Source: Chara braunii
Taxonomy: Eukaryota; Streptophyta; Charophyceae; Charales; Characeae
Length of the DNA: 28,341 bases
Direction of reading: 5' to 3'
Assembly (NCBI GenBank): GCA_003427395.1
Contig: BFEA01000325.1
Span: 979,352 to 1,007,692 of the forward strand
The translations under genes and the position numbers were made by a program. This document shows positions 27,751 through 28,341 of this stretch, in pieces; the stretch's first letter is position 1; every line of letters begins with the position of its first letter. A model generated the notes under the pieces. It made no database searches. It saw nothing but the letters and a program-made list of their open reading frames with translations, and had not been told where the DNA came from.

Positions 27751-27792
<42 letters not shown>
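27751..27792. repeat. (GA)n microsatellite
   Basis: A GA tract directly abutting the adapter and leading into the left arm of a near-perfect inverted repeat. Confidence 0.95.
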
Positions 27793-27794
<2 letters not shown>

Positions 27795-27796
<2 letters not shown>

Positions 27797-28159
27797 GTGG
27801 AGACGAAGCACTATCTTCAGAATCAGCTGCATAAAGGACATAGATGCACTATGAAATGGAGATAGGAAGAGGACTTAGGGGGTGACTGCCACATCCACTC
27901 AAGAAGAGGTGCTGTGAAAAATTTGCGTCGTAAACCTTGTTGTATACCTCATGAGGGCGTGGCGAACTGAGGTTGCACTCTTCAAATTAGGGGTTAGAAA
28001 CATGAGGGATTTTTTCTCTCTCCCTTCCCCCCCCCCCCCAATCATTCTCAGAAGCTTTGGATCTGGCACTCACCCCCTAAGTCCTCTTCCTATCTCCATT
28101 TCATAGTGCATCTATGTCCTTTACGCAGCTGATTCTGAAGATAGTGCTTCGTCTCCACA

Positions 28160-28162
<3 letters not shown>
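27795..28162. repeat. Inverted repeat with ~100-bp near-identical arms
   Basis: The left arm 27795-27896 (starting TGTGGAGACGAAGCACTATC) and right arm 28062-28162 differ at only a few positions. The spacer (27897-28061) holds a C tract at about 28027-28039 and an unrelated non-coding sequence. The arms are bounded outside by (GA)n and (CT)n, giving a symmetric (GA)n-arm-spacer-arm-(CT)n structure. It may be a MITE or an assembly palindrome, since it starts 45 bp from adapter sequence. Confidence 0.85.

Positions 28163-28246
<84 letters not shown>
28163..28246. repeat. (CT)n microsatellite
   Basis: A pure CT tract of about 41 units, the mirror counterpart of the (GA)n at 27751. Confidence 0.96.
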
Positions 28247-28248
<2 letters not shown>

Positions 28249-28250
<2 letters not shown>

Positions 28251-28341
28251 GGACCCGGATCAACAACTCAAGGCCCTACAGACCAAGTGGGTGATCAAGT
28301 TGATCACCCATCCAAAGCTACCCCGGGTCTCGTTGACCCTG
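28249..28341 (+). pseudogene. LINE ORF2 fragment at the window edge
   Basis: An open frame of 31 codons to the edge reads [19 protein letters not shown], matching the LINE pattern (GGLGxx)D...LKALxxKW that lies between the reverse transcriptase and the C-terminal region. In ORF2 order this belongs before the segment found at 26720, so it is a second copy or a displaced piece of the same LINE. It continues beyond the window. Confidence 0.6.

Noticed and set aside
27602-27841. 79-codon minus-strand frame with an SYTHLDVYKRQ segment
   Set aside because: It is a translation of sequencing adapter plus (GA)n, not a gene.

Overview
This is eukaryotic nuclear DNA. It is dominated by dinucleotide microsatellites, homopolymer tracts, nested transposable elements and assembly gaps, with almost no intact host coding sequence. 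The repeat load and a kangaroo/PAT-like DIRS retrotransposon (a type first described in the green alga Volvox) suggest a repeat-rich alga of the green lineage. That assignment is an inference with low confidence, because no rRNA, plastid or diagnostic host gene is present.

Layout. 1-3023 is microsatellite-rich and holds several small foldback (palindromic) elements. 3024-15087 is best read as one decayed 12-kb tyrosine-recombinase retrotransposon with split direct repeats. On the minus strand it reads A1 (15087-14590), a degenerate ORF region (14421-12818), a repeat-filled spacer with an N gap (12.8-8.6 kb), a spliced gag-like gene (8575-7377), reverse transcriptase (7060-6257), RNase H (6249-5537), then B1-A2-B2 (3748-3024). 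The tyrosine recombinase lies on the opposite strand (about 3854-5006), converging on the pol region. A 415-bp TTAA-flanked MITE has landed between the recombinase and RNase H.

15.1-18.55 kb is a nest of at least five foldback or inverted-repeat structures. 18.76-19.67 kb holds three tRNA-headed SINE-like copies. Three copies of a roughly 110-bp palindromic MITE lie at 19.3, 20.8 and 22.8 kb; the middle one has perfect 42-bp arms. 21.1-21.36 kb has a 34-bp minisatellite followed by two AATAAA-plus-A-tract ends that look like retroposed transcript tails.

25.55-25.96 kb (minus) contains the only plausible host gene remnant, resembling the C-terminal part of the RUS/DUF647 family. From 26.35 kb to the right edge there are fragments of LINE-type non-LTR retrotransposons on the plus strand, broken up by (CA)n and (GA)n/(CT)n tracts.

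Assembly quality is a major theme. There is a 156-bp N gap, several single Ns, a 25-bp duplication ending at an N inside the LINE, and an unmistakable Nextera mosaic-end junction sequence at 27716-27750. Structures next to these points should not be treated as biology without read support.
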